Positions 17,481-26,062 of a DNA stretch of 64,000 nucleotides are shown here, in pieces (the first letter of the stretch is position 1; each line of letters opens with the position of its first letter). Below the pieces are notes generated by a model, which saw only the letters and a list, made by a program, of their open reading frames with translations, was not told the DNA's origin and made no database searches. This DNA comes from Pseudoalteromonas phenolica (GTDB taxonomy: Bacteria > Pseudomonadota > Gammaproteobacteria > Enterobacterales > Alteromonadaceae). Position numbers and translations under genes: made by a program. The stretch spans positions 62,001 through 126,000 of the forward strand of contig NZ_PNEC01000007.1 in assembly GCF_005886345.1 (NCBI RefSeq). Direction: 5' to 3'.

Positions 17481-18890
17481 ATGTCAGTAGTAAATAACAA
17501 ACAACATATTTTGATTGTAGAAGACAGGGCTGATATTCGCTTAAGTCTAAGGTTATTGCTTTGTAATCATGGTTTCGAAGTCTTAGAAGCTCACTCTCCG
17601 TCAAGTGCTAAAATGGTTTTGTCAGAGCATCAAATTGACCTAATCTTACTCGATATGAACTTTGAGTTCGATACCACATCTGGTGAAGAAGGGTTGGCTT
17701 TTCTAAGAGCTCAACAAAAAAAAAGTTTTCCACCAATTTTAGCTATGACTGCATGGTCAAGTGTCTCTTTGGCTGTTGAAGCCATGCAGTTGGGCGCGAA
17801 AGATTTTTTTGCTAAGCCGTGGGATAATCATGCTGTTGTGATGATGGTCAAAAAACATCTTGCTTTAGCACAAATTGATCGTCAAGAAACGATTACTCAA
17901 AATGAGTCATTGGTTCAACGAAGCAAAAGTGATATTTCATCAACCAACAATACAATATCAATTTTGTGGCACAGCCCACAGATGCAAAAGTTAAAAGCGC
18001 AGTTAGAGCGTGTCGCTAAAACCGATGCAACCATATTTTTGCGAGGTGAAAATGGCACAGGTAAAAGCTGTATCGCAGAGTATGTGCACAATTACTCTGC
18101 GCGAAATGGTGAGTTTGTTTCTGTTAACATGGGTGCCATTCCTGAAAGCTTGTTTGAAAGCGAGCTGTTTGGACATAAAAAAGGCGCATTTACCGATGCT
18201 AAACAAGATAGAGCCGGGCGCTTTGAGCTTGCCAATAATGGTACTTTATTTTTAGATGAAGTCGCGACAATGGGGCTGAATCAACAAGCTAAACTGCTCA
18301 GAGTGCTTGAATCAAAACAGTTCGAGCGAGTCGGTGATACGCATACTCAACAGGCGAACTGTCGCATTATTGCGGCATCCAATGCCGACTTTGAAGCCAT
18401 GCTCGAAAGTGGCGAGTTTAGAACCGATTTGTATTTTAGATTGAACACCATAGAGCTGACGATCCTTCCTTTGAGCGCACGTTCTGAAGACATCATTGTG
18501 TTGGCAGAGCACTTCATTGAATTACATGCCAAACAATACCAAGTTAACCCGTTACCTTTAAGCAATTTAGCCGAGAACGCTTTGCTTGATTATTCATGGC
18601 CGGGTAACGTTAGAGAGCTCAGTCATATGATGGCAAGGGCGGTTTTAATGGCCGAAGGTGACTGTATCGATGTGCAAGATCTTGATTTTAAAGTGCTGAA
18701 CAATTCATCTAAGAATGTATCATCGGAAGATGATATTACTTTGATGACCCTTGAGGATGCTGAGAAAAAACTACTTAAAATGGCCCTTGTGCAAACGCAC
18801 AATAATGTAGAACAAGCAGGCGAGTTACTGGGCATAAGTAAAAGTGCTATTTACCGTCGTTTAGAAAAGTTTGGTATGTCTACTAAGTAA
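17481..18890 (+). CDS. NtrC-family response regulator
   Basis: This 469-aa protein has a receiver (residues 8-125, phospho-Asp58 in LILLDMNF), an AAA+ sigma-54 interaction domain (about 160-385; Walker A GENGTGKS at 189-196, Walker B LFLDEV) and a Fis-type helix-turn-helix at the C-terminus ([20 protein letters not shown]). The loop that contacts sigma-54, normally GAFTGA, reads GAFTDA at 235-240. The downstream kinase is its obvious partner. The ATG follows AAGGAAC. It probably activates the export operon upstream, which carries a sigma-54-like promoter. Confidence 0.92.
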   Translation: MSVVNNKQHILIVEDRADIRLSLRLLLCNHGFEVLEAHSPSSAKMVLSEHQIDLILLDMNFEFDTTSGEEGLAFLRAQQKKSFPPILAMTAWSSVSLAVEAMQLGAKDFFAKPWDNHAVVMMVKKHLALAQIDRQETITQNESLVQRSKSDISSTNNTISILWHSPQMQKLKAQLERVAKTDATIFLRGENGTGKSCIAEYVHNYSARNGEFVSVNMGAIPESLFESELFGHKKGAFTDAKQDRAGRFELANNGTLFLDEVATMGLNQQAKLLRVLESKQFERVGDTHTQQANCRIIAASNADFEAMLESGEFRTDLYFRLNTIELTILPLSARSEDIIVLAEHFIELHAKQYQVNPLPLSNLAENALLDYSWPGNVRELSHMMARAVLMAEGDCIDVQDLDFKVLNNSSKNVSSEDDITLMTLEDAEKKLLKMALVQTHNNVEQAGELLGISKSAIYRRLEKFGMSTK

Positions 18891-18908
18891 GTTGCTTAAT
18901 AAAAAATA

Positions 18909-20234
18909 ATGAGCCAGCACATGTTCAAACTAATAAAAAAACTTGTAGAGCAACTAGAGTTACTTTCCATAGAAAGCATACTGACATTGTTTATTGGCAG
19001 TTGCTTGTTGGTTTTGTCTGGTCTAACGGGCTTTATCCTTTGGTATAGCTCAGCTACTGTCTTAGTGGTTTGCACTGTCTTGGTGTTATTAATTTGCCCT
19101 TTTGCGTTGCTTTGTTGGTTTGTTAAACGGACTTTGCTCAACCCTTACTATCGTTTTTCAGCTGTACTCGAGGCAATAAGAAATGAAGACTATTCTTTGC
19201 GCGCAAACCCTAAATTTAATCAAGGCGTAGTTAAATTATTAGCAGATGAAATTACTACTATCTCGGTTGATCTGCAAAACAGGAAATCGCAGTATGATCA
19301 ACAAGCAGTATTAGTACTCAGACTCATTGAGCAACTTGCAACGCCTATTGTTGTTTTTAACAAAGAGCATAGATTGCATCATGCTAATGAGGCTTTTTCT
19401 AATTGGTGTAAGCAACCATGGCAGACCCTCAGGCACACAAGCGCGGACGACTTAGGCTTTATGTTAGTCGATAATAAATGGCAATTAAGGGATGAATCTT
19501 TTATCTCAAAATGGCAGCTACGGCATAGTCAATTCACCATGCAAGAGCAGAATTATCAATTGTTGGTATTAACTAACATTGAGCAGGTGGTGTATCACAC
19601 TGAGCAAGTAGCTTGGCAGAAAATGACTCGCGTATTGAGTCATGAAATCAATAATTCACTGTCACCCATTAAGTCGTTAGCACAAACACTACAAGATATG
19701 CTTAAAAGGAATGACGAGTTTGCGAATTTAGATCCGGCTTTACAGGTTATTATTGAGCGCAGTAATGGTTTGATGCAATTTGTAAATCGTTATGCGAATT
19801 TAAGTAAACAATTCGATGTTCATTTAGAACCATTCGAGATTACGCCATTATTTAAATCGGTAAGCAATTTGTTTGATTACCCCATTGAGATTAAATGCAG
19901 CAAGCTTGAAGTACTTGCAGATAAAGTATTGCTCGAACAAGTGTTGGTTAATTTGGTAAAGAATGCGATTGAAGCGAGCAAATCACAACAACCAATTCAA
20001 TTAGATGCTTACAAGCAGGGAAAGCAAATTTTTATTGAAGTAAAAGATTCGGGGTCGGGTATTCATAACGCTGATAATTTATTTGTGCCGTTTTATACCA
20101 CCAAATCGCAAGGCAAAGGTATAGGGCTTAACTTGTGTAGGAATATGATTGAGCAACAAGGTGCAAAACTTACGTTGAGCAACCGCTTAGATGCGCCAGG
20201 TGTAGTTGCTCAATGTCAATTTTATCTACATTAG
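18909..20234 (+). CDS. Membrane sensor histidine kinase (NtrB/NtrY-like)
   Basis: This 441-aa kinase has two N-terminal membrane helices (about 20-43 and 48-70) with almost no periplasmic loop between them, a HAMP-like linker, a PAS-like fold (about 135-220), HisKA with His245 in VLSHEINNSLSP, and an ATPase domain ending in GKGIGLNLCRNMI. It probably senses a membrane or cytoplasmic cue and phosphorylates the NtrC-type regulator 18 bases upstream. No strong Shine-Dalgarno precedes ATG 18909; a start at 18921 is possible. Confidence 0.9.
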   Translation: MSQHMFKLIKKLVEQLELLSIESILTLFIGSCLLVLSGLTGFILWYSSATVLVVCTVLVLLICPFALLCWFVKRTLLNPYYRFSAVLEAIRNEDYSLRANPKFNQGVVKLLADEITTISVDLQNRKSQYDQQAVLVLRLIEQLATPIVVFNKEHRLHHANEAFSNWCKQPWQTLRHTSADDLGFMLVDNKWQLRDESFISKWQLRHSQFTMQEQNYQLLVLTNIEQVVYHTEQVAWQKMTRVLSHEINNSLSPIKSLAQTLQDMLKRNDEFANLDPALQVIIERSNGLMQFVNRYANLSKQFDVHLEPFEITPLFKSVSNLFDYPIEIKCSKLEVLADKVLLEQVLVNLVKNAIEASKSQQPIQLDAYKQGKQIFIEVKDSGSGIHNADNLFVPFYTTKSQGKGIGLNLCRNMIEQQGAKLTLSNRLDAPGVVAQCQFYLH

Positions 20235-20526
20235 GTATTCTATTTTAGTCTGATTATAACGTCATAAAAATGCTCATCAAGCGCTGCCCGAAGTCCATTT
20301 CTAAACGAACTTTGTTAATTGTTGCTTTAATCAATTAACTGTCAAAGCTCCGGAAAAATAAAATTTTAAGATAAAAAAATAACAGATTTAAGTTTCATAC
20401 CCGCTCTAATGAGATTGGTAAATTAATACAAAGTTGTTAAAACTCTGAATTTTGACTAGATGAGTGATAAATATTAAGTGCTGAAAACGCAAAAATAATG
20501 TTCTTCTGATAGCAGGCAAACTTAAA
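20235..20526. other. Intergenic region with 8-bp inverted repeat
   Basis: About 290 bases with no gene. It holds GTTAATTG / CAATTAAC at 20314-20339, separated by ten bases, probably a structured end of the kinase transcript or an operator. No T-tract follows. Confidence 0.3.
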
Positions 20527-20554
20527 CGATCTATTTAAATACTTCTGACGTAAA
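20527..20554 (+). promoter_or_regulatory. Candidate ECF (ChrR-linked) sigma promoter, LON gene
   Basis: CGATCT, 16 bases, then CGTAAA. This matches base for base in spacing and nearly in sequence the motif upstream of the sigma factor gene (TGATCT, 16 bases, CGTAAT). Both continue GATCTAT after the -35. The initiation point would fall near 20561, about 24 bases before the LON gene ATG. Confidence 0.6.
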
Positions 20555-20584
20555 TAAGGACATGAAGAATTATTTGGCCTATTT

Positions 20585-21136
20585 ATGCAACTACCTGTAT
20601 TTCCTCTACCTGTATTTTTATTACCAGGTGGTGTAACTCGTCTGAGGATCTTTGAACCTAGATATAAAAAATTGGTTTCTATTGCGACCCGAGACCAAGG
20701 TTTTGCCTTGACTGTTTACAAGCCTGATACAGAGTTTGAAGTATCAGAATGGGCGGCTTGGGTTGATATCATTGATTTTTATGAAGAAGACGGCATGTTG
20801 CATATCGATGTAAAAGCAAAGTCATTGGTGAGTTTGTCTGAGGTTCATTTTGATGAGGATAACCTACGCTTTGCACAGTGCCAGCCAATAAATCATTGGC
20901 CTGAGGCGAGCAGTAGTGAAAGTCATATTGCTTTAGCTGATAAGCTTGAAGAGATTTTTTCACTGCATGGAGATATTCAAAGTTTATATTCAGACCCTCA
21001 GTTCCAAGACCCAAATTGGGTGTGTGCTAGATTTTTAGAGTTACTGCCACTGTCCATGGAACAAAAAGAAGTGTTTGTTGAACCCTACAGTTTTGATAAA
21101 GCTCAAAATTTCCTGCATACCGTTATGTTAGGTTAA
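20585..21136 (+). CDS. Stand-alone LON substrate-binding domain protein
   Basis: This 183-aa protein is only the N-terminal substrate-binding domain of Lon protease, with no ATPase or peptidase domain (COG2802 type). The opening FPLPVFLLPGGVTRLRIFEPRYKKL is the family signature, followed by VDIIDFYEEDGMLHIDVKAK and a helical C-terminal part. Known homologues are widespread and poorly studied; a role as substrate adaptor or decoy for Lon is plausible but unproven. It lies just upstream of the ECF sigma operon and shares its promoter motif, which suggests it belongs to the same stress regulon. Confidence 0.88.
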   Translation: MQLPVFPLPVFLLPGGVTRLRIFEPRYKKLVSIATRDQGFALTVYKPDTEFEVSEWAAWVDIIDFYEEDGMLHIDVKAKSLVSLSEVHFDEDNLRFAQCQPINHWPEASSSESHIALADKLEEIFSLHGDIQSLYSDPQFQDPNWVCARFLELLPLSMEQKEVFVEPYSFDKAQNFLHTVMLG

Positions 21137-21180
21137 ATCAGATATATCATCTACACTTCCAGTATCCGCTAAAATTAAAT

Positions 21181-21208
21181 TGATCTATACCTATTCTTCC
21201 ATCGTAAT
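21181..21208 (+). promoter_or_regulatory. Candidate autoregulated ECF sigma promoter
   Basis: TGATCT (21181-21186), 16 bases, CGTAAT (21203-21208). TGATC-type -35 boxes are known for the RpoE/ChrR group. A transcript would start near 21214, which argues against translation from ATG 21217 and for ATG 21238. Confidence 0.6.
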
Positions 21209-21237
21209 GAAAGAAAATGCAATTAATGGGTTTAGTC

Positions 21238-21870
21238 ATGGTGAGCACAGAAAATAGGAACACCCATCCTTCGATGAGCACAACGAAACAATCTCAGACT
21301 CCAGCCTCTGAAATTGATGGCAAAACATTGTCTTCTTGGTTAATTAGTGTGGCACAAGAGCGTGATAAAAGCGCCTTTGCGAATTTATTTAAATGGTTCT
21401 CTCCAAAGATCATTGGTTTTGGTCGTAAGCAGTTTAACAATCCTGTTATGGCCAATGAGTTACTGCAAGAAACGATGACTAACGTATGGCGAAAGGCACA
21501 CCTTTATAACGTAGAAAAAGGCGCTGCTACTACTTGGATATACACAGTCATGCGTAATATTAGCTTTGATATGTTGCGCAAAATCCAATCCAATCAAGAA
21601 GACACCATAAGTGAAGATATATGGCCTTTAGCTGAGGCGCAAAACAGTGATGAACACATGTTTGCAGATCATCTTATGGACAAACAGCTAGAGCAATATC
21701 TAAATCGGTTACCTGAAAATCAAAAGCAAGTTGTTCGTGGCGTGTATTTTCAAGAGCTTTCACAAGAGCAACTTGCAAAACAATTAAATATCCCACTCGG
21801 GACAGTTAAATCAAGACTGAGACTAGCACTAACAAAACTAAAACAGCACATAGGAGCAAATCATGATTAA
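21238..21870 (+). CDS. ECF sigma factor, RpoE/ChrR group
   Basis: This 210-aa sigma-70 family protein has region 2 (SAFANLFKWFSPKIIGFGRKQ, NELLQETMTNVWRKA, TWIYTVMRNISFD) and region 4 (LPENQKQVVRGVYFQELSQEQLA, GTVKSRLRLALTKL). It overlaps by eight bases a gene for a ChrR-type anti-sigma factor, which places it in the group that answers singlet oxygen in Rhodobacter and relatives. Start choice: ATG 21217 would leave almost no leader behind the predicted promoter, so I use 21238; 21274 is also possible. It should direct the photolyase and fatty-acid genes downstream. Confidence 0.92.
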   Translation: MVSTENRNTHPSMSTTKQSQTPASEIDGKTLSSWLISVAQERDKSAFANLFKWFSPKIIGFGRKQFNNPVMANELLQETMTNVWRKAHLYNVEKGAATTWIYTVMRNISFDMLRKIQSNQEDTISEDIWPLAEAQNSDEHMFADHLMDKQLEQYLNRLPENQKQVVRGVYFQELSQEQLAKQLNIPLGTVKSRLRLALTKLKQHIGANHD

Positions 21871-22525
21871 GCACCATCCTAAACTAGAGATGCTTGAAAG
21901 CTATGTTGCTGGTGAGTTACCTGCATCAGTTAATATTATGATTGCTGCTCACATAGAAATGTGCCCAAAATGTCAGCAACAAGTCACAGAGCTTACAGGT
22001 AAAGCAGCAGATTCATGTTTCGATTTCGATACCATAGATGTAGGCGAACTCGAATTACAGTTCGACTTTGATTCATTTATTGATGATATTACCCAAGACA
22101 CATACATTGAAGAAATTGTTGAATCTGAAATACAAGAAATAACAGTGGCAGATACGCCATACTGTTTGCCGCAAGTGTTAAGAAATATTGAACGTTCAAA
22201 TTGGATGAATTTAGGCAAATTATCCCGCTCTCGATTTGAACTTGAAGACGGCGATTTACGCATGAGTCTTTTGCATATTGACGCCGAGGGCTCGGTACCA
22301 AATCATACACATAACGGCTTTGAGATCACGTTATTAGTCGATGGAAGCTTTGAAGATGAAATGGGTACTTACCAACGCGGAGATTTTATCTGGCTTGATG
22401 GCAACGACACTCATACACCCGTTACCAAAGAAGGGTGTTTGTGCTTAACTGTATCTAGCGATTCGCTGCACTTTACCCAAGGGCTTAGCAAATTACTTAA
22501 CCCGATTGGTAAATTTATTTACTAG
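21863..22525 (+). CDS. chrR: ChrR-type zinc/cupin anti-sigma factor
   Basis: This 220-aa protein matches ChrR in layout. An N-terminal zinc-binding anti-sigma domain has His5, His30, Cys34 and Cys37 (HIEMCPKC), equivalent to the Rhodobacter sphaeroides H6/H31/C35/C38. A C-terminal cupin (about 125-215) has VPNHTHNGFEITLLVDG and the later GDFIWLDGNDTHTP. In the known system singlet oxygen or organic peroxide releases the sigma factor. An acidic stretch (about 50-95) links the domains. Its ATG overlaps the sigma gene stop, so the two are translationally coupled. Confidence 0.93.
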   Translation: MIKHHPKLEMLESYVAGELPASVNIMIAAHIEMCPKCQQQVTELTGKAADSCFDFDTIDVGELELQFDFDSFIDDITQDTYIEEIVESEIQEITVADTPYCLPQVLRNIERSNWMNLGKLSRSRFELEDGDLRMSLLHIDAEGSVPNHTHNGFEITLLVDGSFEDEMGTYQRGDFIWLDGNDTHTPVTKEGCLCLTVSSDSLHFTQGLSKLLNPIGKFIY

Positions 22526-22534
22526 GAGATGGTA

Positions 22535-23500
22535 ATGAATACGTTTAACACAGAATTTTCTTCACCAGTTAAAATTGGTATTAGCGCTTGCCTGACTGGT
22601 GATAAAGTGCGCTTTGACAAAAGTCACAAGAAGTCTGATTTTTGTATGAATCAGTTAGGTAAATACGTCGAATATGAAAAGTTTTGCCCTGAGGTCGCTG
22701 TTGGTTTGCCTATCCCAAGGCCAACCATAAGACAAATAAAATACGATGATCTGATTGCAGTTTCTCGCCCTGATGGCTCTATGGATGTCACAGAAGAGAT
22801 GACTGATTATGGTCAAAAAGTGTCATCTCGTATTGACCATTTAAGTGGCTTTGTGTTTATGAAAGGCAGTCCTAGTTGTGGCATGTCGCGAGTTAAAGTG
22901 TATTACGAGCATGGTAAAGGCTGCGAACACAATGGTGTCGGATTATTTGCAAAGCAGATATTAGAAGCTCACCCTAACTTACCTTGTGAAGAAAATGGTC
23001 GCTTAAATGATGCAGTATTAAGAGAAAACTTTGTAACTCGCGTTTTCACTTACAAAAAGTGGCAAGACATTGTTGCTTCCGGGATCACAAAGCACAAACT
23101 TATAGAATTTCACAGCCAAAATAAATACTTGGTCATGAGTCATAGTCTGCAGGCATATAAGAGCATAGGCAAACTTTTGGGTGAGTCGAAAGAGCCTTTA
23201 GAAGCTATAGCGGAGCAATACATTTCAATGTTAATGGCTGCACTGAAAATTCCAGCGACTCGCCGAAATAACACGAATACGCTTCAGCATTTACAGGGAT
23301 ACTTCAAAAAAGTACTCGATAAAACAAAGAAAGAAGAATTGACCGAGCAAGTATTTGCCTATCGACAAGGCCTAGTACCATTACTCGTCCCATTGACACT
23401 CATTAATCATTACCTTCGTGATTATCCTAACGAGTATTTGTCTAAACAAGTGTATCTAAACCCATATCCGGCAGATTTAAAATTAAGGTTTAGCCTGTAA
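22535..23500 (+). CDS. DUF523/DUF1722 protein (YbgA-like)
   Basis: This 321-aa protein fuses DUF523 (about residues 8-155; ISACLTGDKVRFD, EKFCPEVAVGLPIPR, FMKGSPSCGMSRVKVY) to DUF1722 (about 195-310). Conserved cysteines in the first part (C in SACLTG, FCPE and PSCGM) could bind metal or an iron-sulfur cluster. E. coli YbgA lies beside phrB, and here too the photolyase gene follows, overlapping the stop codon (TAATG). A role in light or singlet-oxygen damage repair is inferred from this pairing. The ATG at 22535 has AGGAG six bases before it; an ATG at 22529 is too close to that site. Confidence 0.88.
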   Translation: MNTFNTEFSSPVKIGISACLTGDKVRFDKSHKKSDFCMNQLGKYVEYEKFCPEVAVGLPIPRPTIRQIKYDDLIAVSRPDGSMDVTEEMTDYGQKVSSRIDHLSGFVFMKGSPSCGMSRVKVYYEHGKGCEHNGVGLFAKQILEAHPNLPCEENGRLNDAVLRENFVTRVFTYKKWQDIVASGITKHKLIEFHSQNKYLVMSHSLQAYKSIGKLLGESKEPLEAIAEQYISMLMAALKIPATRRNNTNTLQHLQGYFKKVLDKTKKEELTEQVFAYRQGLVPLLVPLTLINHYLRDYPNEYLSKQVYLNPYPADLKLRFSL

Positions 23501-24894
23501 TGAGTACCCTTTATTGGATAAGGAAAGATTTTAGACTCGATGACAACCCCGCATTAATACAAGCCCTATCGCAAGGATGTAAACAGGCAATTTTCATCTC
23601 TACTCCAAATACCTGGCAGCGGCATAACGTCGCACCTATTCAGGTCGACTTTATGGCGCGTCATTTGGCGTGGTTCGAACAACAACTTAACGCCCAAGGT
23701 GTTGAGCTGACAGTGATAAGCGGCAGTGATTTTAATAATCAAATCGATCAATTATTGCGTTTTTGCTCTGCGCATCAAATCACGAGGGTTTTTGCAAACA
23801 GCCAGCTAGAAATAGATGAGGTAGACAGAGATAAACAAGTTGCTGCAGGTATTGAACTGAACTTGTTTGAAGCCGATGTGATGTTGCCAAAAGGCACTGT
23901 ACGCAACAAGCAGGGCGAAATGTTTAAAGTCTTTACACCGTTCAAAAAGGCATGGTTGCAAGCGGTTAAACAAAGTGGCTTTGATCAAGGCTATTTAGGC
24001 AACCTAGCGGCAGTTGATGTTGAATTTGACGAGCATAAATTTAGTTTCGATTACCCAAAAGCTAATTCGTCAAAATGGCCGTTGGCTGACACTACTTTAC
24101 GACAAGTTTTACCACGCTTTTTATCTGAAAAGCATGATGATTATGAGCTGTATAGAGACAGACCAGATTTAAAAGCAACCAGTGGTTTGTCTCCTTATCT
24201 AGCCATCGGTGCTATTAGTCCAAAACGAGTTTTCATTGAGCTAATTAATCATATGCCAAATGTGCTAGAAGACATGAAATCCCCACAATTTAGCTGGTTG
24301 AATGAGTTGATTTGGCGGGAGTTTTATCGTCATCTTTTAGATTCATTCCCAAGCTTAAGTAAAAATAAAGACTTTCAAGAAAAATTTCATGGCTTCACAT
24401 GGCCAGATAATCAAGATAAATTCGAACTTTGGTGTAATGCACAAACTGGGTTCCCAATTGTTGATGCTGCAATTAAACAGCTTAAACAAACAGGTTGGAT
24501 GCACAATCGCTTACGCATGATAGTCGCCAGCTTTTTAACTAAACATTTGCTGGTGGATTGGCGAAAAGGCGAAGCGTTTTTTATGCAGCATCTTATAGAT
24601 GGTGATTTGGCGGCTAATAACGGCGGTTGGCAATGGGCGGCGGGCACAGGGTGCGATGCACAACCATATTTTAGGATCTTTAACCCACTAACACAGAGTG
24701 AGAAGTTTGATCCCAACGGAGATTTTATCCGTAAGCATTTACCACAATTAGAAAATGTGCCGACCAAACATATTCACGCACCGCAAGCTTATTTGGCTGC
24801 AACAGGTCAAAATGATGTGTACCCCGATGCGATTGTTGATTTAAAAGAAGCAAGAAATCAGGCACTAGAATATTACAAGAATGAGTTATCTTAA
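23500..24894 (+). CDS. phrB: Deoxyribodipyrimidine photolyase (class I)
   Basis: This 464-aa photolyase uses blue light and FADH- to split cyclobutane pyrimidine dimers. The N-terminal antenna domain starts LYWIRKDFRLDDNPAL. The C-terminal FAD-binding domain has SPYLAIGAISPKR, WREFYRHLL, TGFPIVDAAIKQL, WMHNRLRMIVASFL and the signature GGWQWAAGTGCDAQPYFRIFN. Length and motifs match E. coli PhrB. It sits in the ECF-ChrR operon, so repair is tied to photo-oxidative stress. Start and stop overlap or abut neighbours on both sides. Confidence 0.95.
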   Translation: MSTLYWIRKDFRLDDNPALIQALSQGCKQAIFISTPNTWQRHNVAPIQVDFMARHLAWFEQQLNAQGVELTVISGSDFNNQIDQLLRFCSAHQITRVFANSQLEIDEVDRDKQVAAGIELNLFEADVMLPKGTVRNKQGEMFKVFTPFKKAWLQAVKQSGFDQGYLGNLAAVDVEFDEHKFSFDYPKANSSKWPLADTTLRQVLPRFLSEKHDDYELYRDRPDLKATSGLSPYLAIGAISPKRVFIELINHMPNVLEDMKSPQFSWLNELIWREFYRHLLDSFPSLSKNKDFQEKFHGFTWPDNQDKFELWCNAQTGFPIVDAAIKQLKQTGWMHNRLRMIVASFLTKHLLVDWRKGEAFFMQHLIDGDLAANNGGWQWAAGTGCDAQPYFRIFNPLTQSEKFDPNGDFIRKHLPQLENVPTKHIHAPQAYLAATGQNDVYPDAIVDLKEARNQALEYYKNELS

Positions 24895-24896
24895 AT

Positions 24897-25328
24897 ATGT
24901 CGAATAATGCCTTGATATCAGATTTTTTAAAGCTGTATAACCAACTTGATAAGTCAAATCTTGAGTTATTAAATGAAGTGTACGCCGATAATATCATCTT
25001 TGAAGATCCGCTTCATAGAATAGAAGGTTTACCTGCACTCACAGACTACTTTGCCAACATGTATGAGAACCTAAACCAAGGCCAATTCGAAATCCATACG
25101 TCATTTGAACAAGATGACCAAGCAAGTGTGTATTGGGTAATGACTTTTTCACACAAGAAGATCAAACAAGGCCAGTCACTAAAAGTGAATGGCAACACAT
25201 ACCTTGAATTTGAGAATGGCAAAGTTGTTTATCACCGTGACTACTTTGACGCGGGTGAAATGATTTATCAGCACTTGCCAGTATTTGGGACTGTGATTAA
25301 TTTAATTAAACGCAGGACAGCAGCATGA
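24897..25328 (+). CDS. SnoaL/NTF2-like protein
   Basis: This 143-aa protein has the single-domain NTF2-like cone fold expected from the pattern LYNQLDKSNLELLNEVYADNIIFEDPLHRIEGLPALTDYF and the later GNTYLEFENGKVVYHRDYFDAGEMIY. Homologues occur in ECF-ChrR clusters with the same neighbours. The catalytic role, if any, is unknown. It begins three bases after the photolyase stop and overlaps the next gene by four bases. Confidence 0.85.
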   Translation: MSNNALISDFLKLYNQLDKSNLELLNEVYADNIIFEDPLHRIEGLPALTDYFANMYENLNQGQFEIHTSFEQDDQASVYWVMTFSHKKIKQGQSLKVNGNTYLEFENGKVVYHRDYFDAGEMIYQHLPVFGTVINLIKRRTAA

Positions 25329-26062
25329 GTACACATTCTAGAGTCGTTGTGATAACAGGCGCTTCATCCGGAATTGGTGAAGCTCTGGCACTTGAGTATG
25401 CTCAGCAAGGTTTTATGGTGTATGCGTGTGGTAGAAACCAAACAAAGTTGAATGCATTAAGTGATAACTCAGTAAACATTACGCCTTGTACTTTTGACTT
25501 AAACGATCAAACCGAATTAAAAAATGCCTTGCCAAAAGATTTAGCCATCGACCATTTAATTCTAAATGCAGGTACGTGTGAGTACATAGATAATCCTAAA
25601 CAGTTTGATGGCGCATTATTTGAAAGAGTGATTCAAACTAATTTGATTTCTGTGGGTTATTGTTTAGAAGCTTGGCTAAAGCAGGTAAAGTTTGGGGGGC
25701 AGGTTGGCTTGATGAGTTCAAGTGCCGCCTATGTGCCACTTACGCGCGCAGAAGCTTATGGTGCGTCAAAAGCGGGTATTTCTTATTTAGCTAAGACACT
25801 AAGTGTTGACCTTGAACCACAAGAAATCGGCATCAGTGTCATACACCCTGGTTTCGTAAAAACACCGCTTACTAATAAAAATGACTTTGATATGCCCGGC
25901 ATTATCGATGCTGGTGACGCTGCCAAAGCCATTTTTAAAGGCATGAGCAAAGGCACATTTGATATTCATTTTCCTAAAGGCTTTACGTGGACGCTTAAAG
26001 TCTTATCTTTTCTACCATTTAGTCTATGGCGTCCGCTCGCTAAAAGGATGATAAAAACATGA
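25325..26062 (+). CDS. Short-chain dehydrogenase/reductase
   Basis: This 245-aa SDR has the NAD(P)-binding motif TGASSGIG near residues 10-17, NAG (LILNAGTCE) and the active site S...YxxxK (LMSSSAAYV, then EAYGASKAG). The C-terminus FLPFSLWRPLAKRMIKT is hydrophobic and basic, as in membrane-linked members. In this conserved cluster it lies between the SnoaL-like and FAD-oxidoreductase genes, overlapping both by four bases; a part in modifying fatty acids or lipids is inferred from the linked Cfa synthase. Confidence 0.9.
   Translation: MSTHSRVVVITGASSGIGEALALEYAQQGFMVYACGRNQTKLNALSDNSVNITPCTFDLNDQTELKNALPKDLAIDHLILNAGTCEYIDNPKQFDGALFERVIQTNLISVGYCLEAWLKQVKFGGQVGLMSSSAAYVPLTRAEAYGASKAGISYLAKTLSVDLEPQEIGISVIHPGFVKTPLTNKNDFDMPGIIDAGDAAKAIFKGMSKGTFDIHFPKGFTWTLKVLSFLPFSLWRPLAKRMIKT

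Noticed and set aside
20562..20636. 24-codon upstream frame overlapping the LON gene start
   Set aside because: AAGGA lies almost against its ATG and the product is a tyrosine/leucine-rich shadow of the LON start.
24411..24767. 118-codon minus-strand frame opposite the photolyase
   Set aside because: Opposite a highly conserved catalytic region with no promoter or ribosome site; product unlike known proteins.
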